Below, piece by piece: positions 1-11,340 of a stretch of 64,000 nucleotides of DNA. Origin of the DNA: Larimichthys crocea (lineage: Eukaryota; Chordata; Actinopteri; Sciaenidae); assembly GCF_000972845.2 (NCBI RefSeq), contig NC_040013.1:4950642-5014641 (forward strand), read 5' to 3'. Both the position numbers and the translations under genes were made by a program. How positions within the stretch are numbered: the stretch's first letter is position 1; each line of letters starts with the position of its first letter. The notes beneath the pieces are model-generated. The model saw only the letters and a list, made by a program, of their open reading frames with translations. It ran no database searches and was not told where the DNA came from.

Positions 1-3000
1 TATCTTAAACGGGCCGTGTCCCTTCTTTTCCGTCTCTGCCTTCTCTGCTCCCCTAGTTTCTCCCAGTCCATTCACTCGTTGCTTTCATTCTCATCTCTCT
101 GATTCTACCGTCTGAGTCAGTATCAGACTCGTGTGTCTCAGGGGGACTGCAGAGATGCTCTCTTGCTACAGCGCTTAGTCACACTTCTCTGGGTCATCGG
201 ACAGAAGATGGAAATCCCGAAAACTGTCGCCTATACTGTACCTCTTGAGAGACTTGAAGCATAACGCCAGACATTTTCTTTTTAAATAAAGTGCCATTCA
301 CAGTTTGTTTTGCCTCGATATTTCACAGCTCTGTAGTCTAGCCTGAAATTCTCAAACCACAAAGGCACAAACAAAAGTAGTGAGCATCAGTTTGTTAAAT
401 TGCCTCCTTATTGGACTACCATGAAAAGCAAGATATACTAAACACTAACTTTTGAAAGTAGTTGCCAGACTGGTAAAAAACTGAAAAATGCGTCTCGTCT
501 CGGGTAATTTGAGTCAGCTTAAAGCTCCGTTATGTAACTTAGAATCCTTTAGCTGCCACACTGACGTGTAATCAGGTGAATGATGCCAGTGTTGTTCCAT
601 CTTTGCCTGTTCTTGCACTCACTTTGTGTCTCACACCGCCAAGGATTTCACTTATTTTAATAAAATACTTAATCACTAATGAAACGAATCTATTTACTTT
701 GTAATGTATTTACTTTTTGAGATAATTTTGCTAGTTTTAAATGTTAAATAAAAACTGTTTCTGCCAATTTCTCAAAATTACTGCCTGTTGCTACTGTTAA
801 AGCCTGAATATTTTCTACAAATTGTCCATGCTCAATCAAACTGTTTGGTCAAAAATTAATCTGTATGATAGAAAAAGATGGGAAAGTAGGTTTCAGACCA
901 AAACACAGGACTGGCTGCAGCTGTCTCCAGGGTTAATTTTAGATTTTTTGAGAGCGCTGTGTTGATGCTTTGGGTGAACTGTTCATGGAAGAGAGGAGGT
1001 TTATATGTAGGCCTACGGTATATGTTATACATCAGAGGCCCGATCTTGTTTTAACTTGTAAAACATTAAGGGTGCAAAGTAACAATTGAATTTGAAGTTT
1101 GCTCTGAACTTTTGTTTCTTAATTAAGCGACAAAAGCTTTTTTATTCAGAATAGTCGGTCACCATCAAAAAGTTTAAATCACTGGTTTGTGGAGGGACTA
1201 GTCTTTATGCTGCATTAATAATACATGGGTCATGAATTATATAAATAAAGGGAATGATTTTCAGCTTTAAAGAGTAAAAAGCAACCTAATTACTGAAGGA
1301 CTGTACGGACAGTATCAGAGTAAATTGTTACTGGATGTTTTATTTGAGTCTTTGTGTGTAGTTCACAGACTAGGTGGCATATCACAAAATTCCTCCTCTA
1401 AGCACCGCCGGTAGTCTTTATTACATTATTCATTACCAATTACAGGGATATAGTTCCCATAATTGAACCATGCTGCGTGCTGTTTATGACTTCATCAGTT
1501 CTGGGGAAGTTTGAAGATGCTCCTAGGCAGTTTGCATGCGCCCACACACTGCCTGTATATACCGTGCACTTTACTGTAATTGCCTTATCTTTGGTGAACT
1601 CTATTGTGACCCTTCACACGTTTTAAATGGTGAAGGTTGTGCTGCTAAAAGAAATGAGATGGTTTCAGCTTTGCCCTCGTAGTTTACATATCAGTGTTCA
1701 TAATGAGCTCTTAATGGAAGCTATATTCATCCGTTAGTGTGTGTGTGATGCCTGTCAGGCTGTAGAACAAGACAACTAAAAAAGACATACAGCTATAGTT
1801 CAATCTTTTCTACAAGAACACATGAAGTCAGCGAGGTGTATATTAAGGGATGCATTTAATGCGATGTGTAAGTGTAAGATCAAGTATCTCATCCATAAAC
1901 CTAATGGTGCTTTTGTTTGTTTTGCTGCAATTGTATAATCGTGAGGTATTTGTGGTTGTACTAGTCTCTATTACGGGGAATGCCAAATGCCACATAAATA
2001 ATTTCTACTGCAGAGAAAAGAGGATTGACTCTCGCTGTTCCTTTGTCAGACTCCCTCACAGCATGAAATAATATGTGCTAAACGAAAAGACTGAACTTAT
2101 CTGGAGGGAACATTATTGAAGTTCTTTCTTTTTAACATTTTGAAATCTGTCTCCTCGCCTCGAACCGCGCTGTTAGTCTTGTCTCAACAACCCGACTCGA
2201 TCGTATCCCTGTCACATCTACAGCACCTGCCCTCACTCTTATCGTTCACATACCTGCAAATGTTGCTATCTACCTCTCCTGCTGTCAACTGTGTCTACCT
2301 TTCGCCGCTGTCCTATTAGTGCCACTTGTGTCTCTCTTACCAAAGATTTAACTTTTGGCCCCAGCTCCAGCATGATTGATAGATGGTCATTAATACAAAG
2401 AACGGCAGAAAGAAGATGCAGGTGTTGTTGTAGGAGGAAAATAAGGGCTGCTAGCTGGAATGGTGTTCACAGAGGAATGTTCTCACAGAGGTAGTTAAAC
2501 AATCTATTAACACTGTTTACTGTAATGCCACATTGGATGTGTCCACAATGATTTGGTGAGTAAATGTTGTGGTGTGCAGAGGCTGTTAAATAGTAAACTG
2601 AAACTTTACTGATCTGAACTAACATTATGTAAAGCTGTGAAAAAGGCTGGACCACCACTGCAGGTCATTGTTTCTAATTAGCATCTTCTCAGTCTGTTAC
2701 CTCTGTCTAAACTGATAACGCTGCTGTTTGTTGACACTCGTTTGCACCTGCCGATAACGTTTAGCAGTACTGCTGCAGTCTTAAATGTCAGAGCTGAAAA
2801 ATATGAAAACAGATGGTGTGTGTCAGAGTACTGAAAATCTATGCTTACAAGTACAGTTACACCCATAAATAAATGACTCAAGTTAAAGTGAAGTGCCTGC
2901 TAAATACATTAGATTATATTTACGTTATGCACAAGTGAACACAACCTCCGTGGCTGGGAAATTAAGCCAATGACGTGCTAAAGACTGTAAATGACTGTTA

Positions 3001-4254
3001 ACGAGTGGCTGCTTAAGAGGTGCCGAAGTGGCTTATTAAAGCCCCCAGGTGTTATTCAGCCTGCCTTAGGTCCGACGATGATCCACGTCTCTGCCGATAT
3101 TTAGTTTAGCCGGGGGGCAGAAGAAGCAGGACATCTAACACCAGCTTCAAAACGTCGCTTCGAAGGCCTGCGGGCGACATCACTCATGCGCTGTCCATTC
3201 TTTATACTGTCACTGACTGCATATGAAAAATGATACTAGCTGCCTAACTACATTTTCACACCTATGTGTGAAAGTGGAGATCTCTGTTTTTGGGAGGTAC
3301 GACAAGCATCATGTAACTGTTGAGATAAAAGTGTGGCCAGATGTGGCATGGGACTGCTGCTGGAAGCTTCCTCTCGTTCTGGGTTTTACTGTGTTATCAT
3401 CACGTTGTGGTCAAAAGACATGCAGTGCTTATTTTTCTTCCAGGCAGCTGTTAGTTTGGCACCTCAAAAATGTAGAAATAAAATAATATATCAAAAATAT
3501 ACTTGAGTAAAGAGTAGAGTACGTTTTTTTCAACTTGTGTGTTACTTAAAATATTTGGGTAAAAGATGGGAAGCATGAAACTGCAATGCGGTATTGCAAT
3601 ATTAACACAGCTATGATTGGTTGCACAACTCAACGAGTAATGATAGTAAAAGCAAACGTAGCAGAAAAATGCAGAGAAAACAGTTTGAGCCCTAGTGTGT
3701 GTGTGTGTGTGTGTGTGTGCATGTGTTTCCATCCCGCAGGCTAATAATCATTGCCTCTCTCCAGATGGAGGAGTGTACCCGACTCAGCAGAGGTCTTCCT
3801 GCTTCCTCGGGGCAGACAAACGCAGGGGGTAGTATAGTTTGTGTGTGTGCATACGTGTGTTTGAGTGCATATGGAGGGAGATATTGAACTGTCAGTTACC
3901 GAGAATCCTCCAGGGGATGAGCATCACACAGAGAAGAGGGAGAGGAAGCCAAATTAGATAGAGGCTTTTGGCACCATCAATCTACAACAGACAACTTTGT
4001 TATTGCATCGCTTTGGTTACTTGAGTGAAAAAACTGACAGTGTCATTGTCTGTGTGTAACTGTGTGTGTCCGTTTGATGGATGCAGTCGTCTGCAACACT
4101 TTATGGTGCTACATGCATCTTTTTCACACTGACCGGCCGCGATGACTGACCCTAACTGGGCCAATAAGATCTGAAATGACCTGAGCTTCTCCTGATTGGC
4201 TCTGACATGATACAGCAACAAGTTTTTTGTTTTTCACGCTGATATTACTAAACC
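1..4254. other. Upstream flank, no gene recognised
   Basis: AT-rich noncoding sequence upstream of trpm3. The open frames here are all under 100 codons, show no recognisable motif and look like chance. It holds a GT microsatellite near 3.7 kb. A stretch near 3490-3560 (tacttgagtaaa, gttacttaaaat) vaguely resembles a common fish repeat, but too weakly to call. More distant trpm3 5' exons could lie in or beyond this region, since the mammalian gene has several far-upstream first exons, but I see none. Confidence 0.6.
3695..3719. repeat. (GT)n microsatellite
   Basis: Uninterrupted GT dinucleotide run of about 12 units, followed by further TG-rich sequence to about 3860. Confidence 0.95.
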
Positions 4255-4590
4255 AATAAAAGATTTAGGGGCTGTATCTACAGAGTATTGCAATAATATG
4301 CAATATAATATGCACAACGATGTTTTCATCAGTGTAAAATCCCCTAAAAATAAGAATTATTGTGTTTATCAAAAGAGTCTTCTTATATCTACTGAAGTCC
4401 ACCATGCTGAACTGCAGTAGTCCAGAACGAACTAAACACTGAGTCTAGATGGGACATTTCTTTAGTTTTTCATGTTTTTGCGGCCACCATACTTGCTCCT
4501 TTACGCTAGGAAAGATAGGGTAAGGTCGATGGGGTTGCAATGCCTAAACTACACCTCTAGATGTCACTAAATCCTCCACACCATCTTTAA
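4255..4590 (+). repeat. Short interspersed repeat, family A, near-full copy
   Basis: About 335 bp resembling a non-autonomous repeat I know from many percomorph fish genomes. Diagnostic blocks in order: gatttagggg; ttttcatcagtgtaaaatc; aagaattattgtgttt; tccaccatgctg; cagtagtccagaac; a block near 4480 matching the 'gccaccgtagt' block; and a 3' end ctagatgtcactaaatcctc. Family name not certain (MITE-like or SINE-like). A degenerate copy lies at 36.65-36.86 kb and an inverted, interrupted copy at 40.3-40.8 kb. Confidence 0.6.
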
Positions 4591-5852
4591 GAAAAACAAA
4601 TACTGGTTTGCTTTTTTATGAATAAAATAGGTGTTGACATCAAAGGTAAGTTTGTTATCCCAGTTCCCAATTTTTGCACTGCCTGACTGCACTCACAGGT
4701 TACTGTTTAATAACGTTCAGAGAAAGAGAAGTGGGTCTCTTTCCAATCTCATTGAACATCTCTAGGAGAGTAGGAAACCATTCACACCAAGTAAGAGATT
4801 CTCTCACTGGGCCATGTTACTCACTGTGCAAAAGGCTGACTGCAGTTAGTGTAGATTAACTGTTCTGAGTCACAATAAATAGGAATTGAATCAGCAGGAT
4901 ACTCTGTATCAACTGAATCACAGCTTTCTAATAGGGAATCAAATGTTTGCCTCTCTGTGCTTACAAAAGCTTCAGTTCAGACATACCAAGAAACAGTAAC
5001 GAGCATCTTGCACAGAGATTATTCAGGAAAGACTTTACAGGCATGTCGTTAGATCCTGACACATACATCCTTATGTCAAGTTTTGGGGTACTATCGCTGG
5101 AGTTATTTGGAGTTTGTCATCGTTTAAAGTCTGAAATCATATTTAGTCATCCCTTTGTGCAATCTAAAATACTGTCATGTTAATTCATTTAGCGTTAATA
5201 GTTTTTTTTTGTTATGAAAAGAAGAAGAAAAAAGGTCTTTTGCTTATTTTTGTCTCATTTGCCTAAACAAGCGACGAGTCATTGGCAAACAGTGTGGTAG
5301 CAGTTTGGAAGAGTCAGGCCACACCAGCATCATGCCAAAGTGACATTTGCAGGGACATTAACATGCTGTTTAATGTGCTGCAGCTGAGCACTAACCGACA
5401 TTAGCAGTGCACTTGTTGTTGTTGTTGAATGTTTGTTTGCCAACTATGGTGCAAGTGTGAGGAGACGAAGAAGGAGACTTTAAAAGGAAAGCAGAGTTTG
5501 TGGTTCTTGTGTTGTAAAGTTTTTCGAATTTATGCAAAACTAGGGGCTGAAGTATGAAAACAAAACATTTGAAATAGGAATTTCACGGGGACAGTGATTT
5601 ACAGATTTGCGGATCTGCAAGTCTATGTGAGAGCCAAACATTTATTTTAAATTGGACTCTTAGTGCAGGCACACACTCCTCTACATCAGTTGATGCTGTG
5701 TATAAAATATAACAATAATACTCAATAAATCTACCTCTTCCATTTGACTTTTCAGCATTTTTTCACATGAATACCAGTAAAGAGGATTCACATTTTCAAT
5801 GAGACAGCAGCTTCTGTGAGGCGCTGGCTTAGCTGCAGGAGGCCATATTATT
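4591..5852. other. Upstream flank between repeats, nothing recognised
   Basis: No exon, RNA gene or structured repeat seen. Open frames are short and without known motifs. Confidence 0.6.
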
Positions 5853-6046
5853 GTTACCTCTGTCAGAGAGGTTATGTCTTCAGTGCCGTTTGTTGGTCTG
5901 TTTGTCAGCAGGATTATGGAATAAGTAGTTGCCTGATTTACGTGAATGTTGTTGGACGGGTGTAGCAACACAGACATATAAAGTGATTGCACTTGAAGGT
6001 TTCCACTGAAGGCTGGACCTTTGGCCTTGGTGGAGGACTTTGCTCA
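5853..6046 (+). repeat. Interspersed fish repeat, degenerate
   Basis: Resembles a widespread teleost repeat. It begins with a 'cctctg(c/t)ca(a/g)(a/g)gaggttatgt' block, continues through 'tctgtttgtcagcaggatta', and closes with 'gccttggtggagg'. All three blocks occur here in the usual order. Type (SINE or LINE tail) is unresolved. No coding capacity. Confidence 0.5.
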
Positions 6047-6479
6047 ACAAATACCCTTCTAGGTAAATAATGATGGTTTACATGACAAGATTTTGACCAC
6101 TGCATGACACTAACAACCTTTAATTGAAGAGTATTTGGTAAGAAGATTGGAGTTGTTGGAAACGCAGCAATAAGGTTGTGCAGTTGTGTTACAAAGTAGG
6201 GCTTCTTCAATCAAAGCCCAGCAAAATGCATGTGTGTATTTGGTTATTTGGACAAAAGGGCTCAGCAGAGTGAGCTTAGGCAGCGCAGAGGCAGAAGGTT
6301 TTACATCGTGCTGTCTTAGCTTTGAATGGCAGGTGTAAATGGGCTACTTTCTCACCTCTGTCGCAGTGCACAGGTGTCACAAGGTTCAGCAGAGATGTCA
6401 CAGAGAAAGAAATGGGCTACAGAGTGGGCGTTCTGTCAGTGTTATTACACATAAATGTGCCCAAACACACCCACTTGTA

Positions 6480-7120
6480 CAGATAAAAATAAATGTATTT
6501 ATATAGGAGCCTTTAGTGCCTTCAGTACTTTACAATAAAAACAAATCATAAAGACAATTAAGATCCAGAATTTAAGATGTATACAGCATAAATAGGTACA
6601 ACAAATGCTATTGGTTAAAGCTGCTTTAAACATAAATCCACAAAGAGCCTTCTAACTATGTAATTTAGGGTCTTACATAATGCTAAACAACTTTGATATC
6701 ATATCTGCATCAGTCTTTTTGAAAAATCCACACAATAAAAATGAGTCTTAAGAAGAGATTTAATGGAGAATACTGAGTTTGCCTCCAATCAGGGAGCTCC
6801 ACAGCTGAGGGGCCCAGACAACAAAAGCCCATTCACCTTTGGTGAAAAGCCGAGCAGCAGCAATCAAGCTCATAGTGGCAGATCAGATATAAGCAGGAGC
6901 CAGAGCACCCAAGGCAAAAACAAAAAAGTAAACTCACAGGTAACCAGCGCAGTGCAGCAAGAATCGGTGTAATGTGGTCACTTCTCTTAGTGCGTATTAA
7001 AAGCCCGACCACACCGCTTAGTACAAATAGCTGTCTTTGGGTGTTACGTCTTCTGATAGCAAAATTAAGTGCATTGAAATAGTAATGTCTGGAAGAGATA
7101 AAAGCATGGATGACCTTTTC
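6480..7120 (-). mobile_element. L2-type LINE relic (C-terminal ORF2 plus 3' tail), antisense to trpm3
   Basis: Read on the minus strand from 7120, a 66-codon open stretch contains KVIHAFISSR followed by NAL, then RTKRSDHITPILAALRWL and PV. This order is the C-terminal signature of L2/Maui-type reverse-transcriptase ORFs in fish (usual form: ..IHAFI.SRLDYCNAL.., ..RTKRSDHITP.L..LHWLPV). After a deletion and frameshifts, the product end APQLWSSL and LKTHF is recognisable near 6830-6730. A 3' tail (gtaaagtactg, ctatataaataca) follows at 6540-6485. It is 5'-truncated, frameshifted and inactive. The 69-codon + strand frame at 6763-6972 is the shadow of this relic. Confidence 0.75.
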
Positions 7121-9600
7121 TGTGTCTGCAGAGGGAAAGAGTGACCTGGTTTTGGTTAATTGAGCATAAAAAAATAACTCTTGAGTACTAGCTATTCATA
7201 TTTTAAAGCAGTTTGTGCCTCTTTCAGACAATTATATTAGACAAGGTACACAGAAGATGAAATGTAGTTTCCTCGTGAATACTTCTTGGTCATGAGTTCA
7301 TTATTTAGATAATCTCTGAAATGTATGTACCACATAAATCCACATCTACAGGCACCAGAGAAAAGGGACGTAGAGTTGGCACACTGATCATGCTTTGAAT
7401 ACGGGGCAGTATCTGCTCATGTTCTGTTGTGATCCATGCTTAAAAATGTCATTCACCCCAGTCTCAGCTCCTTGTGAGATAAATTGCCATGCAGCACTCC
7501 TTTCCCCCACTCCATCTCGGAAACGTAAGTGACAAAAACATTTTTGGATATTTATTCTTTGCCTCCACCATCTGATACATGCTCTCAGCACTGAAGCACT
7601 TTAGTAATTCACATTAAATTGCCTCCCTCATCTGCCAAGTTAAGCTCCCATGTGGAGAAACAAATCACAGTGAGAGAACCGAATCTCATCGTGTCTGGTC
7701 TTGTTCTTTGCCAGTGCTTTAATACCTTTTAACGTTGTGATAATTAGCATAGCCAAGAAGAGTGAGAGGATAAATCACACAACACACTCTGCCTTCAGCT
7801 GCTGTGTTAAACTGGTGCCCCCTGGTGTTTGAAGTGTGTATGTTGCTTTTTTTTGGCAGGGAGATGATGCAGACTTCATCTCCTCAGCATCCTGATGCAT
7901 TCAGTAATCAGAGGTCAGCCACTCTGGTTCTGTTGCAGTAAAGTAACAAGTAGTTTGATTCAGATTTGTTCTTTTAGCATGTTATAGGAGTCTGCTGTAA
8001 GTGATGGGGCCTTGGCTGAGATGCGTATTGTGCATTAGATGGTTGCCATCTAGAGTCAGGATGCAGACAGTGCAGAGTGAAGCACTGTAGGGTTTACTGA
8101 TTAGTGTGAAGCAAGACGCACACACACCCACCTCCACGGTGAGGTCTCAGAGATCCCCAGGGGAGCTGTTGGTCAGTGGGATGGATATTCTTAATGTCAG
8201 TCCCTGACCGCCTGAGTAAAATACCTTCTTACTGCGAGGTGAAGACTCAAAGGAGTAATTAGGACCATTACTAACACAGAACAATACTCTGTACTATGAT
8301 GTCCTTGAATACTTTGCCAGCAGGGTGCAGTTTGAGAGCAATATAGCAAAGTATTAGTCATGTTTATTGTTTTTTAGTTGTACTGCAGCAGCTTTAATGT
8401 AAAGGAGAAAAAACACTCGTATATATATATATTACCTTGTCTTTATTTTGTTGTCTGTTTTGCTTCAAATTTACTTAGTACAGCTACATTCATAGTGACA
8501 CTAATTTGAAAAACTCTCTTTTTATAAAATAATAATACTAATCATAGTGTGCAGTACATTTAGCAGGAAGCATCATGTGCTGTCATCAACACCTCTGAAC
8601 CTTCAGTGTTTTTATCTCCACGCCAGAGAATCGTATCACACCGAATCACGCCTCAGCCAGTCCAGACATGCCAAATCTGTCACAAAGAGTTGTTAATTTG
8701 TGTTTTTCATATCTTTTGTTGTGACAAGCATTTCGGTGTTTGAGTGTTTTAAATCAGTAACTCGCCAGAGACAAACTGTCTGAGTTACTAGAAATAGAAA
8801 TAAAGACACATCGAATTAAGAACACCGGCAATGATTGAGCAAAAAAAAAAATAGGCTGGCTCGTTTTTTACCTCTTGTTGTCTGTATGCTTTATAATCAA
8901 GCATTCAAGTCTTTGAGAGCTGTGCTGAACTGATAAGGTTCACTATTGTTCATATACTCTAGGTTCCTGCAGCTCTGTGGATAGTTGTGAACCAGTAAGA
9001 CTCCCAACAATGCAATTCTCCGTCTGCCCTAAAACAGTGAGAGTAATTATTAAGCCTTAAATCAAACCTGATAATCCCAGGCTTGTGTTGAAATAGATAA
9101 TATTATACATACTTGTGTATCGGTAATGTGAAGTGAAATGACTGCAGGCGTTTGTGCTGGAAGGGAGTACAGCATACAACTGAAAACATTTGGTTCTTAC
9201 AGTTGTTAAAAATGGATTTGATTTAGCTCATTTGTTAGTAGATAATGTAAAATACTGATATCATACTGTAAGGTTTAAATACATATACACATATTTGCAG
9301 CAATTTGGATCTAAGTCGTTAAATTGTCTTTTCTATTTATTTTATATTGTCTCTATTGCTGCAGATCAACAGCAAACAGATTTGCATCAAATGAGAGGGA
9401 GAGGTAGAGACGTCCTTTGGCATTCCTGTTAAAGCACTTTGGAGAATTGTATGCATAAATATAATATGTAACACGTGCAAATCAGTAAGTAGGTCGTACT
9501 CGTCTCTGATGACACAGTACCAAGTTGCTTCGTGTGCTTCCATCTTCCTGCTCCTCTGAATTCACTCTATAAGACGAAGCGTTGACTCCACTTCACCCAT
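7121..9600. other. Upstream flank, no gene recognised
   Basis: Noncoding sequence with small AT runs (for example an AT repeat near 8420). A CACGTG E-box lies at 9472-9477, about 1.1 kb upstream of the trpm3 start codon. No exon or RNA gene seen. Confidence 0.55.
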
Positions 9601-9661
9601 TTCTCTTTTGACCACCATACAGTGCCTCATCTCCTCCCTCTGTTCCCTTTCTCTCCATCTT

Positions 9662-9707
<46 letters not shown>

Positions 9708-10150
9708 CATCTCCTTCCCTCTCTCCATCTCTCTCTTTTCTTTCCCTTTGCGCACAAGCAATCTTTTTTTTTGTTCTTGCATCCTGTCCAACTAGTTCCA
9801 ATTTCAGCTTGTCCGTCAATTGCATTGGATTTTATTTTATGTCTCCCCATTCACTCTCTCTCTCACCGTCTTGCTGCCTCTCTCTCTCTCTCTTCCATTC
9901 TCCCTCTCTCTCTCTCTCTCTCTCTTCCTCTCATCTTGGAGACAGTAGAGTGCATGCAGCCTCAAATCTAAGCTGCTGCCTGTCAGGCTGCTCCGTTTAT
10001 GCGCTCTGCGCTACTCTCCTCTCCTCTCCTCTCCCCTATGCGCTATACTGCACCGCACTGCACTGCTCGTCTCTCCTCTCCTCACATCTCCATCTCTCCT
10101 CCTTCTCTTTCTCTCTTCTTTCTCTTTTTCTACCTGCGTCCCTCTCACTC
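9600..10150 (+). repeat. Polypyrimidine (CT-rich) tract upstream of trpm3 exon 1
   Basis: Strongly C+T-biased + strand containing two pure CT runs, 9665-9705 (about 20 units) and 9904-9925 (about 11 units), plus many ctcct/tctct blocks to about 10150. Overlapping open frames here in several phases code only Ser/Leu/Pro-rich or Arg/Glu-rich low complexity and are not genes. Such tracts are frequent in fish promoters and can adopt non-B DNA forms. Confidence 0.9.
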
Positions 10151-10594
10151 CACACGCTCTTATCTCTGTTGCGCATTGCTGCGCTCCGCTCCATTGTTTG
10201 GGGAAATACCGTACACTCTGGGGTTTTTTCGCGCCAGAGCTGCATATACTCCAGCTCCGGGTGGAAGAGGATTCAGATGCTCCTGGTGCACCAGGTTCGG
10301 CTTGCCTTGGACTCTTTGGATCTGTGTGGGCCAGAGAGGAGGAGGGGGCAGGGAGAGTGGGCAGAGAGCTGCCCAGGTGAGATCTGCTTGGAGAAGTAAA
10401 GGCTTTGAGGTGGTGGCGGCGGCGGTAGTGGTTGATGGTTGTCCGTCGAGGGTCATGCCCTGGGACTTGCGTGCTTTTCGGCAGTTGGAGTTGGAGACCC
10501 TCTCCCATTTTTGCCCCCCTAGTGGGGCAGCATTGATCCTGGTCCTGGGAAAAGCTGCCAGGCACCAGTGGCTCCACCGTGAAGAGTGGGCACA
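10150..10594 (+). promoter_or_regulatory. Putative trpm3 promoter and 5' leader
   Basis: Sequence immediately 5' of the recognised start exon, locally richer in G+C and CpG than its surroundings (for example ttcgcgccag near 10230 and gtggcggcggcggtag near 10410). No convincing TATA box, so the transcription start is not placed. A good splice-acceptor look-alike (pyrimidine run ending in AG at 10521-10522) means some transcripts could enter this exon at 10523 from a farther 5' exon. In mammals the trpm3/miR-204 promoter is a reported PAX6 and MITF target; I could not define such sites here. Confidence 0.35.
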
Positions 10595-10598
10595 ATGA
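10455..10598 (+). other. Upstream ORF (47 codons) overlapping the trpm3 start as ATGA
   Basis: An ATG at 10455 (G at -3) opens a 47-codon frame starting MPWDLRAF. Its TGA stop at 10596-10598 overlaps the trpm3 ATG (10595-10597), forming ATGA. A second, weaker upstream ATG at 10435 opens a 33-codon frame ending at 10536. These matter only if the mRNA leader starts upstream of 10455. Entry through the acceptor at 10522 would remove both starts. No homology recognised for the peptide. Confidence 0.3.
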
Positions 10599-10684
10599 AC
10601 CAGCTGGATGCACCACGGCCACTCAACTGGACCATCAGAAAACTGTGCCATGCAGCCTTTCTGCCATCTGTACGCCTGCTAAAG
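10595..10684 (+). CDS. trpm3: trpm3 start exon (exon 1 of this window), TRPM3 cation channel N-terminus
   Basis: TRPM3 is a plasma-membrane, calcium-permeable non-selective cation channel opened by heat and pregnenolone sulphate in mammals. This exon codes 30 residues beginning [16 protein letters not shown] and ending in SVRLLK, near-identical to the mammalian TRPM3 N-terminus that joins directly to AQKSW. The ATG has A at -3, and an in-frame TGA lies 15 bases upstream (10580-10582), fixing the start for any transcript contiguous here. Human isoforms that continue upstream in frame therefore cannot be made through this genomic segment. The donor is aag|gtaaaa, phase 0. Intron 1 then runs about 41 kb to exon 2. 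Other trpm3 first exons are known in mammals; none was identified here. Confidence 0.92.
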
Positions 10685-10799
10685 GTAAAAGAACACAGGG
10701 GAACGGGGATTGAACTGAAAACTAGATGCCTGGGGAGATGTATAGTAAAATATGTCAGGCAACCCTTATCTGCTATCCTGATACTTTCCAAAGGAAGAT

Positions 10800-11340
10800 A
10801 AGTAGAAAGGTGTGAGGTGATACAATTAATGCCACATCTCTGGTTGTAAATATCCTTTTGGAGATAAAGCAGGCATTAAGAAGGGATAGAGGAAAGGACG
10901 TAGTCGAAAAGATAAGAGTAGCAAAACTGCCAGCATAACACTCAGAGGGGAGCACAGAGCTTTGGAAGTACAGGGATGCGCAAAGAGGATAAAAATGGAG
11001 ACAGAGGACAAGCAGGAGCTCCTCTCCTCTGTGAAATAGAGAGAGAGAGAGAGAGAGAGAAAAAGACAGTGACAAAAGTGCGTTGAAAGAGAAAAAGCAA
11101 AGGTTTATAAATGATTGAGAACATGAAGGAGGGGAGAGGACACGACACTGACAACAAGAAGAAAGAAACCAGAGGGTGAGAGTGGATTACAGGGGTCCAG
11201 TGTTGGAAATAGCAAGAGGGCTGCACAAATGGTGAAGGTGAAGAGACCAAGTGAAAGGAATGAGAGAAGGGGAAAGGAAATGTAGAGGATGAATAAAAGA
11301 AGCATCATATAAAGGAAGAGAGGATTTAGTTGGTATGGGT
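10800..11340 (+). repeat. Polypurine (GA-rich) tract just inside intron 1
   Basis: Purine-biased + strand following exon 1, including a pure GA run at about 11039-11061 and many aggag/gagag blocks. The minus strand therefore carries several chance frames rich in Ser/Leu/Phe/Pro, which I do not regard as genes. It mirrors the CT-rich tract upstream of exon 1. Confidence 0.85.

Noticed and set aside
6763..6972. 69-codon + strand frame
   Set aside because: Shadow of the minus-strand LINE relic, which explains the open frame.
9608..10399. 263-codon + strand frame and overlapping frames on both strands near exon 1
   Set aside because: Composed of Ser/Leu/Pro or Arg/Glu low complexity from CT/GA tracts, open in several phases at once, with no domain and no codon structure.
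9999..10598. 199-codon + strand frame ending at the trpm3 start
   Set aside because: The upstream part is CT-rich translation. Only the segment from the ATG at 10455 is worth noting, as an upstream ORF.
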